Part shown: in pieces, positions 52,202-62,234 of the stretch
Layout of the letters: each line of letters opens with the position of its first letter
Position numbering within the stretch: the first letter of the stretch is position 1
Origin: Burkholderia puraquae
GTDB lineage: Bacteria; Pseudomonadota; Gammaproteobacteria; Burkholderiales; Burkholderiaceae
Direction of reading: 5' to 3'
Assembly: GCF_002099195.1 (NCBI RefSeq)
Contig: NZ_NBYX01000005.1
Span: 1-64,000, forward strand
DNA: 64,000 nt
Made by a program: the position numbers and the translations under genes
The notes under the pieces: model-generated
Database searches by the model: none
Told to the model about the DNA's origin: nothing
What the model saw: only the letters and a program-made list of their open reading frames with translations

Positions 52202-53851
52202 ATGAGTCAAGCGATCGAAGTGAAGGTGCCGGATATCGGCGATTACAAGGACGTGCCGGTGATCGAGATCGGCGTGAAGGTCGGCGATACCGTCGAACCC
52301 GAGCAGTCGCTCGTCACGCTCGAGTCGGACAAGGCGACGATGGACGTGCCGAGCCCGGTAGCGGGCGTCGTGAAGGAAATCAAGGTCAAGGTGGGCGATT
52401 CCGTGTCGGAAGGCTCGCTGATCATCCTGCTCGAAGGCGGCGCCGCGGCGCAGGCGAACGGCGCGGCAGCGCCCGCCGCCGCACCGGCTCCGGCGGCAGC
52501 GCCGGCACCGGCTGCTGCTGCACCGGCGGCCGCACCGGCAGCTACCGGTGGCACGCTCGAGGTGAAGGTCCCCGACATCGGCGACTACAAGGACGTGCCG
52601 GTGATCGAGATCGGCGTGAAGGTCGGCGACACGGTCGAGAAGGAGCAGTCGCTCGTCACGCTCGAGTCGGACAAGGCGACGATGGACGTGCCGAGCCCGG
52701 CAGCCGGCGTCGTGAAGGAAATCAAGGTCAAGGTGGGCGATTCGGTGTCGGAAGGCACGCTGATCGTGCTGCTCGACGCTGCAGGCGCAGCGGCTGCCGC
52801 ACCGCAGGCGAGCGCACCGGCTCCGGCCGCTGCCGCTCCGGCGCCGGCACCCGCCGCCGCACCCGCGAAGGCCGCACCGGCACCGGCTGCTGCTGCGCCG
52901 GCTCCGGCCGCTGCACCGTCGGGCGAATACCGCGCCAGCCACGCATCGCCGTCGGTGCGCAAGTTCGCGCGCGAACTCGGCGTCGAAGTGGCACGCGTGC
53001 AGGGCTCGGGTCCGAAGGGCCGCATTACGAAGGAAGACGTCACGGGTTTCGTGAAGGGCGTGATGACCGGCCAGCGCGCAGCACCGGCCGCGGCAGCCGC
53101 GCCGGCAGGCGGCGGCGAGCTGAACCTGCTGCCGTGGCCGAAGGTCGACTTCTCGAAGTTTGGCCCGTTCGAGGCGAAGCCGCTGTCGCGCATCAAGAAG
53201 ATCTCGGGCGCGAACCTGCATCGCAACTGGGTGATGATCCCGCACGTCACGAACAACGACGAAGCGGACATCACCGAGCTCGAAGCACTGCGCGTGCAGT
53301 TGAACAAGGAGCACGAGAAGGCGGGCGTGAAGTTCACGATGCTTGCGTTCGTGATCAAGGCGGTCGTCGCTGCGCTGAAGAAATTCCCGACCTTCAACGC
53401 GAGCCTCGACGGCGACAACCTGGTGTTCAAGCAGTACTACCACGTCGGTTTTGCCGCGGACACGCCGAACGGCCTCGTCGTGCCGGTGATCCGCGATGCG
53501 GACAAGAAGGGGCTCGTCGATATCGCGAAGGAAATGGCCGAGCTGTCGAAGGCCGCACGCGACGGCAAGCTGAAGCCGGACCAGATGCAGGGCGGTTGCT
53601 TCTCGATCTCGTCGCTCGGCGGGATCGGCGGCACGAACTTCACGCCGATCATCAACGCGCCGGAAGTGGCGATCCTCGGGTTGTCGCGCGGCCAGATGAA
53701 GCCGGTGTGGGACGGCAAGCAGTTCGTGCCGCGGCTCACGCTGCCGCTGTCGCTGTCGTACGACCATCGCGTGATCGATGGCGCGGAAGCTGCGCGGTTC
53801 AATGCGTATCTCGGCGCGTTGCTCGCCGATTTCCGTCGCATCATTCTTTGA
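52202..53851 (+). CDS. aceF: Dihydrolipoamide acetyltransferase (E2)
   Basis: A 549-residue E2 with two N-terminal lipoyl domains (about residues 5-75 and 120-190), each with the lipoylated lysine in [12 protein letters not shown]. Ala/Pro-rich linkers follow, then the E1/E3-binding domain ([20 protein letters not shown]) and the catalytic core ending [15 protein letters not shown], with the conserved histidine and aspartate. It forms the core of the pyruvate dehydrogenase complex and transfers acetyl groups to CoA. The two lipoyl domains differ at only about four of 70 positions. Confidence 0.97.
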   Translation: MSQAIEVKVPDIGDYKDVPVIEIGVKVGDTVEPEQSLVTLESDKATMDVPSPVAGVVKEIKVKVGDSVSEGSLIILLEGGAAAQANGAAAPAAAPAPAAAPAPAAAAPAAAPAATGGTLEVKVPDIGDYKDVPVIEIGVKVGDTVEKEQSLVTLESDKATMDVPSPAAGVVKEIKVKVGDSVSEGTLIVLLDAAGAAAAAPQASAPAPAAAAPAPAPAAAPAKAAPAPAAAAPAPAAAPSGEYRASHASPSVRKFARELGVEVARVQGSGPKGRITKEDVTGFVKGVMTGQRAAPAAAAAPAGGGELNLLPWPKVDFSKFGPFEAKPLSRIKKISGANLHRNWVMIPHVTNNDEADITELEALRVQLNKEHEKAGVKFTMLAFVIKAVVAALKKFPTFNASLDGDNLVFKQYYHVGFAADTPNGLVVPVIRDADKKGLVDIAKEMAELSKAARDGKLKPDQMQGGCFSISSLGGIGGTNFTPIINAPEVAILGLSRGQMKPVWDGKQFVPRLTLPLSLSYDHRVIDGAEAARFNAYLGALLADFRRIIL

Positions 53852-53962
53852 TGAGCGGGGAGATGGCTCGCGGGGGCGTGGGTTTCTGTTCGGTTGTCCA
53901 CGCCTTTTCGTTGAACCTGTTGCGCTAACGGTCTATTAGCGTCGCCCCTGCGTGGGGCGGCG

Positions 53963-54020
53963 GTCACTTTTCTTTGTCCCACGGGGGCTACCTTCGGGTC
54001 GTCTTCCAAAGAAAAGTAAC
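53963..54020. repeat. Inverted repeat of a dispersed intergenic element between aceF and lpdA
   Basis: GTCACTTTTCTTTG (53963-53976) pairs with CAAAGAAAAGTAAC (54007-54020) at 13 of 14 positions around a 30-base loop. The surrounding stretch (about 53950-54060) has the look of short elements that recur in Burkholderia intergenic regions. It lies in the leader of lpdA and would fold in the mRNA. Confidence 0.65.
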
Positions 54021-54157
54021 CAAAAGAAAGGCGCGTCCTTGGGCGGACGGCAAAGGTGGTCCTGCCCAGGTTCGCGTTCTTTTGCCAGGCCGTCGTTGCG
54101 GGTTTCTTCTGCGAGTTCCTCCCCCTCTGTCTGCAGTCAATCAAGAAGGGGACAGTA

Positions 54158-55924
54158 ATGAGTCTCATCGAAGTCAAGGTTCCGGATATCGGCGATTTCA
54201 GCGGCGTCGATGTCATCGAAGTCAACGTGAAGCCGGGCGACGTGATCGAAAAAGAGCAAACGCTCATCACGCTCGAATCCGATAAAGCCTCCATGGAAGT
54301 GCCCAGCGACGTCGCCGGCACCGTCAAGGAAGTCAAGGTCAAGGCCGGCGAGAAAGTCTCGCAAGGCACCGTCATCGCTATCGTCGAAGCAGCAGCAGGC
54401 GCCGCCGCTCCCGCGAAAGCAGCGGAACCGGCCAAGCCCGCAGCAGCTGCGCCGGCACCGGCCGCAGCCGCTCCGGCGCCCGCGCCGCAAGCCGGCAGCT
54501 ACGCAGGTGCCGCCGACATCGAATGCGACATGCTCGTGCTCGGCGCCGGCCCCGGCGGCTACTCGGCCGCGTTCCGCTCAGCCGACCTCGGCATGAAGAC
54601 GGTGCTGGTCGAACGCTACTCGACGCTCGGCGGCGTGTGCCTGAACGTCGGTTGCATTCCGTCGAAGGCGCTGCTGCACACGGCACTCGTCATCGACGAA
54701 GCCGCGGCGCTCGCGTCTCACGGCATCACGTTCGGCAAGCCGGAGGTCGATCTCGACAAGCTGCGCGACTTCAAGGGCGGCGTCGTCAAGAAACTGACGA
54801 CGGGCCTCGCCGGCATGGCGAAGGCACGCAAGGTCGAAGTCGTCACGGGTGTCGGGTCGTTCGTCGATCCGTATCACATGGAAGTGCAGGGCGAGAACGG
54901 CAAGAAGGTCGTCCGCTTCAAGCAGGCGATCATCGCGGCCGGTTCGCAATCGGTGAAGCTGCCGTTCCTGCCGGAAGACCCGCGCATCGTCGATTCGACC
55001 GGCGCGCTCGAACTGCGCCAGCAGCCGAAGCGGATGCTCGTGATCGGCGGCGGCATCATCGGTCTCGAAATGGCGACGGTGTACGCGACGCTCGGCGCCG
55101 AGATCGACGTCGTCGAAATGCTCGACGTCCTGATGAACGGCGCGGACCGCGATCTCGTGAAGGTCTGGGAAAAGTACAACGCGAAGCGCTTCGGCAACGT
55201 GATGCTGAAGACCAAGACGGTCGGCGCGGAAGCGAAGGAAGACGGCATCTACGTGACGTTCGAGGGCGAGAAGGCGCCGGCGGAGCCGCAGCGCTACGAC
55301 CTCGTGCTCGTCGCGGTGGGCCGCAGCCCGAACGGCAAGAAGATCGGCGCCGACAAGGCCGGTGTGGCCGTGACGGATCGCGGCTTCATCGACGTCGACA
55401 AGCAGATGCGCACGAACGTGCCGCATATCTTCGCGATCGGCGATATCGTCGGCCAGCCGATGCTCGCGCACAAGGCCGTGCACGAAGGCCACGTCGCAGC
55501 GGAAGCCGCGCACGGCGAGAAGTCGTACTTCGACGCGCTGCAGATTCCGTCGGTGGCCTACACCGATCCGGAAGTGGCCTGGGCCGGCAAGACGGAAGAC
55601 CAGTGCAAGGCCGAAGGCATCAAGTACGGCAAGGCCGTGTTCCCGTGGGCCGCTTCGGGCCGCGCGATCGCGAACGGCCGCGACGAAGGCTTCACGAAGC
55701 TGATCTTCGACGAGGAAACCCATCGCGTGATCGGCGGCGGCATCGTCGGCCTGAACGCGGGCGACCTGATCAGCGAAGTGTGCCTCGCCGTCGAAATGGG
55801 CGCGGACGCGGAAGACATCGGCAAGACGATCCATCCGCACCCGACGCTCGGCGAATCGGTCGGCATGGCCGCCGAGCTGTACGAAGGCGTCTGTACGGAC
55901 CTGCCGCCGCAGCGCAAGAAGTAA
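54158..55924 (+). CDS. lpdA: Dihydrolipoamide dehydrogenase with N-terminal lipoyl domain (E3)
   Basis: A 588-residue E3. An N-terminal lipoyl domain (about residues 1-75, lysine in [10 protein letters not shown]) and an Ala/Pro linker precede the flavoenzyme. The FAD loop is [13 protein letters not shown], the redox cysteines lie in [13 protein letters not shown], the NAD loop is [12 protein letters not shown], and the catalytic HPHPTLGE is near the end. It reoxidises the lipoyl arm of E2 and gives NADH. I start at ATG 54158 behind AAGGGGAC; sequence before it belongs to the intergenic repeat. Confidence 0.97.
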   Translation: MSLIEVKVPDIGDFSGVDVIEVNVKPGDVIEKEQTLITLESDKASMEVPSDVAGTVKEVKVKAGEKVSQGTVIAIVEAAAGAAAPAKAAEPAKPAAAAPAPAAAAPAPAPQAGSYAGAADIECDMLVLGAGPGGYSAAFRSADLGMKTVLVERYSTLGGVCLNVGCIPSKALLHTALVIDEAAALASHGITFGKPEVDLDKLRDFKGGVVKKLTTGLAGMAKARKVEVVTGVGSFVDPYHMEVQGENGKKVVRFKQAIIAAGSQSVKLPFLPEDPRIVDSTGALELRQQPKRMLVIGGGIIGLEMATVYATLGAEIDVVEMLDVLMNGADRDLVKVWEKYNAKRFGNVMLKTKTVGAEAKEDGIYVTFEGEKAPAEPQRYDLVLVAVGRSPNGKKIGADKAGVAVTDRGFIDVDKQMRTNVPHIFAIGDIVGQPMLAHKAVHEGHVAAEAAHGEKSYFDALQIPSVAYTDPEVAWAGKTEDQCKAEGIKYGKAVFPWAASGRAIANGRDEGFTKLIFDEETHRVIGGGIVGLNAGDLISEVCLAVEMGADAEDIGKTIHPHPTLGESVGMAAELYEGVCTDLPPQRKK

Positions 55925-55958
55925 CGCAGCGTGCACGGCCGGTCTCGCGCCGGCCATG

Positions 55959-56003
55959 AAAAAGCGCCGCCACTCGGGTATCCGGGTGGCGGCGTTTTCT
56001 TTT
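55959..56003 (+). terminator. Terminator of the pyruvate dehydrogenase operon
   Basis: AAAAGCGCCGCCAC pairs with GTGGCGGCGTTTT around a CGGGTATCC-type loop and runs into TCTTTT. It follows the lpdA stop by about 35 bases. Confidence 0.88.
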
Positions 56004-56086
56004 GTTCGCGGCCCGCGCGGCGGTCAAACAACCGTTCGAGACGGGCGAGCAGCGGTGCCGGTTCGCGCGTGTTCCGGCGCCAGAAA

Positions 56087-56116
56087 ACGAAAAAGCCGCG
56101 CTGTGCGCGGCTCTTT
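56087..56116 (-). terminator. Terminator of the phasin gene
   Basis: Read leftward, AGCCGCGC and GCGCGGCT form an 8-bp stem around ACA and are followed by TTTTTCGTTTT. The phasin stop lies 16 bases before it. Confidence 0.85.
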
Positions 56117-56132
56117 CAGGAGCAGGGGACGC

Positions 56133-56699
56133 TTACGCGGCCGGCTTGCTCGTACGGCGTGCGGCGGCGGCGGTCGCAGCCTTCGTGGCGACGGCAGCAG
56201 CAGCGTTGAAGTTCGTTTCGGCGATTTCGACGGCTTGCTTCGCTGCCTTCTGAACCGTTTCGTACGTGGTGTTCGCAGCGTTCAGTGCCGACTTCAGTGC
56301 GGCGACAGCCGTTTCCGAACCGGCCGGGGCGTTCTTCGCGACGTTGTCGACGAGTGCCTGGACCTTCTTGTTCTGCTCTTCGAATTGCGCTTCGGCAACC
56401 TTCGCGAACTCGGCTTGCGTCGACGATGCGATTTCGTACAGGTGACGGCCGTACGACAGCACCTTTTCCGCGACCGGCTGCGACAGGCTGGCTTGCAGCG
56501 CGATCAGTTCCTGTGCGTCCTTCACCGACAGCAGGCGCTGGGCGTTTTCCTGGCCCTCGGCCAGCGTCGACTTCACGACCTGCAGGTTGAGTTCGATCAG
56601 CTTTTCGACGCCTTCGAACGCCTTGGTCGTCAGACCGAACAGGCTTTCGAGGTTGGCTTTCTGTGCGGCGGCGATTTGCTCGGGGGTCAGCAAGGACAT
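56133..56699 (-). CDS. phaP: Phasin (polyhydroxyalkanoate granule protein)
   Basis: A 188-residue phasin starting at ATG 56699 with AGGAG upstream. It has [20 protein letters not shown] at the N terminus and is helical throughout, with the family pattern in [20 protein letters not shown]. The end is Ala/Lys-rich. Phasins coat polyhydroxybutyrate granules and control their number and size. The protein is cytoplasmic. Two TTGTGC-type dyads upstream of it are candidate sites for PhaR, the regulator that represses phasin when no polymer is present. Confidence 0.93.
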   Translation of the reverse strand: MSLLTPEQIAAAQKANLESLFGLTTKAFEGVEKLIELNLQVVKSTLAEGQENAQRLLSVKDAQELIALQASLSQPVAEKVLSYGRHLYEIASSTQAEFAKVAEAQFEEQNKKVQALVDNVAKNAPAGSETAVAALKSALNAANTTYETVQKAAKQAVEIAETNFNAAAAVATKAATAAAARRTSKPAA

Positions 56700-56775
56700 G
56701 TCAAGCTCCTGAAAAGCGATCGCGTCGATCGCAGGATAAAGGGCACTACGCTGGGGAACCTCGGATGCGCGTGCT

Positions 56776-56849
56776 TTGTGCAACGCAGCAATGAGGCTTA
56801 TTTTAGGGCAGAGAAAACGGATGTCAAGTATTTTTTGTGCGTTGCACAA
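56776..56849 (-). promoter_or_regulatory. Two dyads upstream of phasin, possible PhaR sites
   Basis: TTGTGCGTTGCACAA (56835-56849) is a palindrome with 6-bp arms. A second, imperfect copy TTGTGCAACGCAGCA lies at 56776-56790. The 45 bases between them contain AT-rich DNA suitable for the phasin promoter. Confidence 0.55.
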
Positions 56850-57354
56850 TTGCGACAAATTATCGATAAAACAATGAGTTATCGTGGCTGTTCGGAATCG
56901 GTTTCAGGCGAGGTTCCCACATGGTGCGCACGGCTGCGGGGCAGGCGCGGCGCACCATGATCATGCACAGGTAAACCTGACAGGCCTATGGAACGTTATC
57001 CTTCTGTTCCTGTCGAAAACGCGCCGTTTCGATGCGCGTTACCGTGGCGACGTGCCGCCGCCACGGCCGAGACCGGCGCCCCTGGCACCCCGAGCGCCGG
57101 ATACGTAGTTTCCCCGCTTTAAATTGCCTCCGAAGTGACGTTATCTCAATTAACCGTGTGGTAATCGGGAGACGGGTACTGTCGGGCAGCGCATCCCATG
57201 AATTTTTTCGATGGGAGCGGGAGGGTTCATTGGTCAGAGGTTGGCCGACCCTTACACTCCGGTTTAACGACGATCGGTAAGTGCCTAATATTGCTCTTTT
57301 TTTCAGCTTTAACTACACTTGCGGAAACCTCCCGCCCGCTTTGTCCAGACCCCA
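56850..57354. other. Intergenic region between divergent phasin and endopeptidase genes
   Basis: About 500 bases with AT-richer patches near the phasin side and just before the endopeptidase gene (57280-57330), where promoters are expected. Frames in this region lack ribosome sites and recognisable sequence. I see nothing else. Confidence 0.5.
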
Positions 57355-58521
57355 ATGAAAGCCGAATCGTTTTCACCGCGCAGATTGTTGCAGAGCATGA
57401 CGCTCGGCACGGCTGTGTCGGTCGCTGTCGCCTTGCTGGCGACCACTGCGTCCGTCGCGCCCGCTGACGCCTTTGCCGCCACTGCGAAGACCCAACAAGC
57501 CGCCAAGAAAAAGGCCGTGGCTCCTGCTTCGTCCGCGAAGAAGAAGTCGGCCAAGGCCACCTCCGACAAATCCGCCAAGGTCGCCGCGGCCGATGCGCCG
57601 CGTGCGAAGGCATCGCGCAAGCGCGTGACGCTTGCGGCGAACGTGCATGGCGGCCATCACGGCGCAGTCCGCAAGGTCGCGTTCCAGCCGCGCCGGCCGA
57701 CCGTCGGCCAGGCCTTCGGCCTGCACGACACGCCGGACGCGCTCGCGCTGCGTTCGAGCGTCGCGTACGTCGTTGACCAAAACTCGGGCGAGCCGCTGTT
57801 CGACAAGAATTCGCACGCCGTCGTGCCGATCGCGTCGATCTCGAAGCTGATGACGGCGATGGTCGTGCTCGACTCGAAGGCGCCGATGACCGACCAGATC
57901 GAAGTCACCGACGAAGACCGCGACTACGAGAAGGGCACGGGGTCGCGCCTGTCGGTCGGCTCGGTGCTGTCGCGCGAAGACATGCTGCACATCGCGCTGA
58001 TGGCGTCGGAAAACCGCGCGGCGGCTTCGCTGTCGCGTTACTACCCGGGCGGCCGTCCGGCGTTCATCGCCGCGATGAACGCGAAGGCGAAGTCGCTCGG
58101 CATGACCGATACGCACTTCGAGAATTCGACGGGTCTGTCGAGCTCGAACGTGTCGAGCGCGCGCGATCTCGTGAAGATGGTCAATGCGGCGTACCAGTAC
58201 CCGATGATCCGCCAGTTCTCGACCGACCGCACCTACGAGGTGTACACGGGCAAGCGCAACCTGGTCTACAACAGCACGAACGCGCTGATCCGCGGCAATG
58301 GCTCGTGGGACATCGGTCTGCAGAAAACGGGTTTCATCAACGAAGCCGGCGAATGCCTCGTGATGCAGGCGACGATCCACGGCAAGCCGATGGTGATGGT
58401 GCTGCTCGATTCGTTCGGCAAGTATTCGCGCTTTGCCGATGCGGCGCGCCTGCGCAACTGGCTCGACGCCGGCGGCGGCGAGCGCCTGACGGCGGCCAAC
58501 ACGCCGAACGGCGGAACCTGA
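57355..58521 (+). CDS. pbpG: D-alanyl-D-alanine endopeptidase (PBP7-like)
   Basis: A 388-residue S11 penicillin-binding protein. After a signal peptide (about residues 1-40) comes a long Lys/Ala-rich region (about 45-95), then the catalytic domain. The active-site motifs are SISKLM (SxxK), SEN in MASENRAAASL and KTGFINEAG (KTG box). It cuts D-Ala-meso-DAP cross-links in the cell wall. I start at ATG 57355, where the signal peptide is best; no clear ribosome site is seen. Confidence 0.92.
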   Translation: MKAESFSPRRLLQSMTLGTAVSVAVALLATTASVAPADAFAATAKTQQAAKKKAVAPASSAKKKSAKATSDKSAKVAAADAPRAKASRKRVTLAANVHGGHHGAVRKVAFQPRRPTVGQAFGLHDTPDALALRSSVAYVVDQNSGEPLFDKNSHAVVPIASISKLMTAMVVLDSKAPMTDQIEVTDEDRDYEKGTGSRLSVGSVLSREDMLHIALMASENRAAASLSRYYPGGRPAFIAAMNAKAKSLGMTDTHFENSTGLSSSNVSSARDLVKMVNAAYQYPMIRQFSTDRTYEVYTGKRNLVYNSTNALIRGNGSWDIGLQKTGFINEAGECLVMQATIHGKPMVMVLLDSFGKYSRFADAARLRNWLDAGGGERLTAANTPNGGT

Positions 58522-58562
58522 TCGCACGGTGGCGTGGCGGTTCGCCGCTGCGCCGATGGCCG

Positions 58563-58592
58563 AAAAAAAGCCCCGCGATTGCGGGGCTTTTT
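58563..58592. terminator. Bidirectional terminator between convergent genes
   Basis: AAAGCCCCGC and GCGGGGCTTT flank a GATT loop, with A-runs on the left and T-runs on the right. It serves pbpG and probably the convergent IclR gene as well. Confidence 0.88.
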
Positions 58593-58613
58593 CATTGGGC
58601 GCGCTGGAGCGGC

Positions 58614-59423
58614 TTACGCCTGCCGCTGCAGCCCGTCCGCATCCTTCGTGGGCGCCGGCCGGTAGCCGAGCGATTCCGAAATGGTGAGGGCCGTACGGCT
58701 CAACTGGCCGAGCCACGCATCCTGGAGACGATCCGCCGGCGCCGACAGCGACAGGCCCGCAACGAGCTTGCCCGAATCGTCGTAGATGCCGGCTGCGATA
58801 CAGCGCACGCCGAGCTCCAGCTCCTCGTTGTCGCGTGCGCACGATTGCTGGCGGACGATCGTCAGCTCGCGCTCGAGCTTCGCGATGTCGGTGATGCTGT
58901 TCTGAGTATGGCCGGACAGCCCCGTGCGCGTCGCATAGGCGCGCACGCGCGACGTTTCGTCGGCCGCGAGGAACAGCTTGCCGACCGACGTGAGGTGCAG
59001 CGGCGCGCGGCCACCGATCGCGCGGACGACCTGCATCCCCGAGCGCTCCGAATACGCACGCTCGATGTAGACGATCTCGTCGCCCTGGCGCACCGACAGG
59101 TTCACGGTCTGCCCGGTGAGACGGTGCAGCTCGCGCATCGGCATCAGCGCCGCGTCGCGTACCGACAGGCGCGCCTTCACGAGGTTGCCGAGCTCCAGCA
59201 GCCGCATGCCGAGGCGGTACGTGCCGGGATCGGAGCGGTCGACGAGACGGCAGGTCACCATGTCGTTGAGGATGCGGTGCGCGGTCGACGGGTGCAGCTC
59301 CGTCCGCTGCGCAAGCTCCTTCAGGCTGACAGGGTCACTGTGCGCGGCGAGCGCGTCCAGCAGCCGCATCATGCGTTCGATCACCTGGATCGACGTTTTT
59401 GAATCCGGGGTGGGTTGGCTCAT
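58614..59423 (-). CDS. IclR-family transcription regulator
   Basis: A 269-residue IclR regulator starting at ATG 59423. The winged HTH is near residues 15-70 (SIQVIERMMRLLDALAAHSD, LKELAQRTELHPSTAHRILN). The effector domain (RIYAT-like and TSVGKLFLAA segments) follows, and GVRCIAAGIYDDSGKLVAGL is the usual C-terminal signature. It is divergent from lldE with a 183-base gap, so it may control lactate or glycolate use. The effector is unknown. Confidence 0.9.
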   Translation of the reverse strand: MSQPTPDSKTSIQVIERMMRLLDALAAHSDPVSLKELAQRTELHPSTAHRILNDMVTCRLVDRSDPGTYRLGMRLLELGNLVKARLSVRDAALMPMRELHRLTGQTVNLSVRQGDEIVYIERAYSERSGMQVVRAIGGRAPLHLTSVGKLFLAADETSRVRAYATRTGLSGHTQNSITDIAKLERELTIVRQQSCARDNEELELGVRCIAAGIYDDSGKLVAGLSLSAPADRLQDAWLGQLSRTALTISESLGYRPAPTKDADGLQRQA

Positions 59424-59606
59424 GTCGGGGGAGAAATCGGTTGACGCGTCAAGCGGTGTTGGAACGATTGTATCTCGTATTGTGAAAAAAGCGAACGGCG
59501 TTCGAGGAAATCCTCGTTTCGCGCAGTGCGGGCTTGCGCGCGAGCCAGCGTTGGTCTTGCCGGCCAAACGGCGGATAATGAGAGCCGTTTTCTCGAAGGA
59601 GCACGT

Positions 59607-60329
59607 ATGCGAGTCGGTTTGTTCGTGACCTGCCTGGTCGATCTGATGCGCCCCGAAATCGGTTTTTCGGCGCTCAAGCTGATTCGCGACGCCGGCTACG
59701 AGGTGATCGTGCCGCCCGCGCAGACCTGCTGCGGCCAGCCGGCCTACAACTCGGGCGACCGCGCGCTCGCACGTGATCTCGCGGAAAAGACGCTGCGCGA
59801 GTTCGAGCAGTTCGATTACGTCGTCGCGCCGTCAGGCTCGTGCGGCGGGATGATTCGCGCGCACTACGGCGATCTGTTCCGCGACGACCCCGAGCTGATG
59901 GGGCGCTACACGCGGTTCCAGCAGAAAGTCTATGAACTGACCGATTTCCTGGCGAATGTCGCGAAGGTTTCGCTCGCACCGGGTGAATTCACCGGGCCCG
60001 TCACCTACCACGATTCATGCTCGGGGCTGCGCGAGCTCGGCGTGAAGGCGCAGCCGCGCGCGCTGCTCGCGCAGCGCGGCATCGCGGTCACCGAGATGAA
60101 GGACTGCGAGCATTGCTGCGGCTTCGGCGGCACGTTCGCGGTCAAGTACGGCGACATTTCGGCGGCCATCGCGGACGAGAAATGCGCGAACGTGCGCGCG
60201 TCGGGCACGGGCGCCGTCGTGCTCGGCGATCTCGGCTGCATGCTGAACATCGAAGGGCGGTTGCGCCGCACCGGCGACCGCGACACGCGCGTGCTGCACG
60301 TCGCGCAGGTGCTGGCGGGCGACGTCTGA
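59607..60329 (+). CDS. lldE: L-lactate dehydrogenase complex subunit LldE/LutA
   Basis: A 240-residue protein with two CCG domains, each a cysteine-rich motif: TCCGQPAYNSGD with SGSCGG in the first, and HDSCSGLRELG with CEHCCGFGGTF in the second. These bind an Fe-S centre or FAD-partner in the LldEFG/LutABC complex that oxidises L-lactate. It starts at ATG 59607 behind AAGGAG. It is followed by lldF after 34 bases. The protein is cytoplasmic or membrane-associated. Confidence 0.94.
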   Translation: MRVGLFVTCLVDLMRPEIGFSALKLIRDAGYEVIVPPAQTCCGQPAYNSGDRALARDLAEKTLREFEQFDYVVAPSGSCGGMIRAHYGDLFRDDPELMGRYTRFQQKVYELTDFLANVAKVSLAPGEFTGPVTYHDSCSGLRELGVKAQPRALLAQRGIAVTEMKDCEHCCGFGGTFAVKYGDISAAIADEKCANVRASGTGAVVLGDLGCMLNIEGRLRRTGDRDTRVLHVAQVLAGDV

Positions 60330-60363
60330 CGCCCGGTTCCGCTCACTTTTCCCGGATACCGCG

Positions 60364-61776
60364 ATGCAAGTCCAATCGATGCATTTCAAGGCGCGCGCCG
60401 GCCAGAAGCTGGCCGACCAGCGCCTGCAGCAGAACCTGAAGAAGCTGTCGACGAAGTTCGTGTCCGCGCGCGCCGACGCGATGACCGCGATCGACTTCCC
60501 GGCCACGCGCGCCGCGCTGAAGGCGCGCCGCAACCGTGCGCTGGAGAACCTCGACGTATGGCTCGAGGCGTTCGAGCGCGAGGCGGCGCGGCGCGGCACG
60601 ACGGTGCTGTTCGCCGAAACGACCGCGGATGCCGCACGGCTCGTGGCCGACATCGCGCGCCGTCACGACGTGAAGAAGGTCATCAAGACCAAGTCGATGG
60701 TGTCGGAGGAAATGCGCCTGAACGCGGTACTCGCGGAAATGGGCGTGCAGTCGATCGAGACGGATCTCGGCGAATACATCCTGCAGATCAACGACAACGA
60801 GCCGCCGAGCCACATCATTGCGCCCGTCGTGCACAAGGACAAGGACGAGATCGCCGACCTGTTCGCGCGCACGCATCATCGCGAGCGGCTCACCGAGATT
60901 CCGGACATGACGCGTGAGGCGCGCGAGGTGCTGCGCCCGCATTTCATGTCGGCCGACATGGGCGTGACGGGCGGCAACTTCGTGATTGCCGAGACCGGTT
61001 CGGTCGCGATCGTGACGAACGAAGGGAACGAGGGGATGTGCACGGTGATGCCGCGCGTGCATGTCGCGGTGACGGGCATCGAGAAGGTGCTGCCGACGCT
61101 CGAGGATCTCGCGACCGCGATGCGCCTGCTGCCGCGCTCCGCGACCGGGCAGAAGACGTCGAACTATTTCTCGCTGCTGACCGGACCGCGCGGGCCGGGC
61201 GACGAGGACGGCCCCGAGCACAACTACGTGGTGCTCGTCGACGGCGGCCGCACCGGGCTGATCGGCGGCGAGTTCCAGGAGATGCTGCGCTGCATCCGCT
61301 GCGGTGCATGCATGAACCATTGTCCGGTGTACCAGAAGGTCGGCGGCCATGCGTACGGGTGGGTCTACCCGGGGCCGATGGGATCCGTGCTGACGCCGAG
61401 CTACGTCGGGCTCGACCGCGCGCTCGACCTGCCGCAGGCCGCGACGCTCTGCGGGGAGTGCGACAGCGTGTGCCCGGCCGGGATTCCGTTATCGCACTTG
61501 TTGCGCACGCTGCGCGAGAAGCAAGTCGAGCGGCACCTGCGGCCGTGGCGCGAGCGGGCAGCGCTCGCCGCATGGGGCTTCGTCGCGCGGCGGCCGATGC
61601 TGTATGCGCTGACGACCAAGCTCGCGGTGCGCGTCCTCGAGCGGCTGGGCGGCAACGGCGGCACGCTGCGGCGCCTGCCGATGATGGGCGGCTGGATGGA
61701 TACGCGCGACATGCCGACGCCGACCGGGCGCACGTTCCGCGAACTGTACGCGGCGTCGCAAAGCCATCTCGGCTGA
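60364..61776 (+). CDS. lldF: Fe-S protein LldF/LutB of the lactate oxidation complex
   Basis: A 470-residue LutB protein. Its LUD domain (about residues 70-300, including VIKTKSMVSEEMRLN and GGNFVIAETGSVAIVTNEGN) is followed by two 4Fe-4S motifs, CIRCGACMNHCPVY and CGECDSVCPAGI. It passes electrons from lactate oxidation to the respiratory chain. It forms an operon with lldE. The third component, lldG/lutC, is not next; a short exported-protein gene follows instead. Confidence 0.94.
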   Translation: MQVQSMHFKARAGQKLADQRLQQNLKKLSTKFVSARADAMTAIDFPATRAALKARRNRALENLDVWLEAFEREAARRGTTVLFAETTADAARLVADIARRHDVKKVIKTKSMVSEEMRLNAVLAEMGVQSIETDLGEYILQINDNEPPSHIIAPVVHKDKDEIADLFARTHHRERLTEIPDMTREAREVLRPHFMSADMGVTGGNFVIAETGSVAIVTNEGNEGMCTVMPRVHVAVTGIEKVLPTLEDLATAMRLLPRSATGQKTSNYFSLLTGPRGPGDEDGPEHNYVVLVDGGRTGLIGGEFQEMLRCIRCGACMNHCPVYQKVGGHAYGWVYPGPMGSVLTPSYVGLDRALDLPQAATLCGECDSVCPAGIPLSHLLRTLREKQVERHLRPWRERAALAAWGFVARRPMLYALTTKLAVRVLERLGGNGGTLRRLPMMGGWMDTRDMPTPTGRTFRELYAASQSHLG

Positions 61777-61905
61777 CGACTGTTCATCCGGCGACAACAG
61801 TGCGTTCGCTATTTGTATATTTATCTCGATAGATGCGGTCTATAGAATCTTGTCTGTAGTCCCCGGAATTGGGTTTCGGGGTACGAGGTCAAGGAGGTCC
61901 GCATC

Positions 61906-62133
61906 ATGAAAAAGACAATATCGATGTACTGGCCGCTGGCAATCGTCGTTCCGCTGGCTGCGGCTGCCTATCTGCATGCGATGGCCGATGCGCCGTCGCG
62001 TGGTCCGCTCGCGGTTCACCAGGCATCCGCCGAGCTGGCGCGTGCGGTGTCGTTCGGGCTGGTCGACGACGCGGCGAAGCCGTTGCCGGCGGCATCCGGC
62101 GACGTGGTGCTCGCCGCGCCGAAGGCGCTGTAA
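61906..62133 (+). CDS. Small exported or membrane-anchored protein
   Basis: A 75-residue protein with an unusually strong ribosome site (AAGGAGGT at 61889-61896). It starts with MKKTISMYWPLAIVVPLAAA, which is a signal or membrane-anchor segment. The rest is Ala/Val/Pro-rich with no cysteines and no known motif. It stands alone between lldF and the phosphatase gene. The strong start makes it likely to be real, but I do not recognise the family. Confidence 0.7.
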   Translation: MKKTISMYWPLAIVVPLAAAAYLHAMADAPSRGPLAVHQASAELARAVSFGLVDDAAKPLPAASGDVVLAAPKAL

Positions 62134-62234
62134 TGCACGGCGCCGTCGCTTTGCGCGGCGGCGCGATTTCGGCCGCCTTTGTATAATGGCGCGTTCTTTT
62201 CCCACGCGGTCCGCCGCGGCTTTCCGATAGTGCG

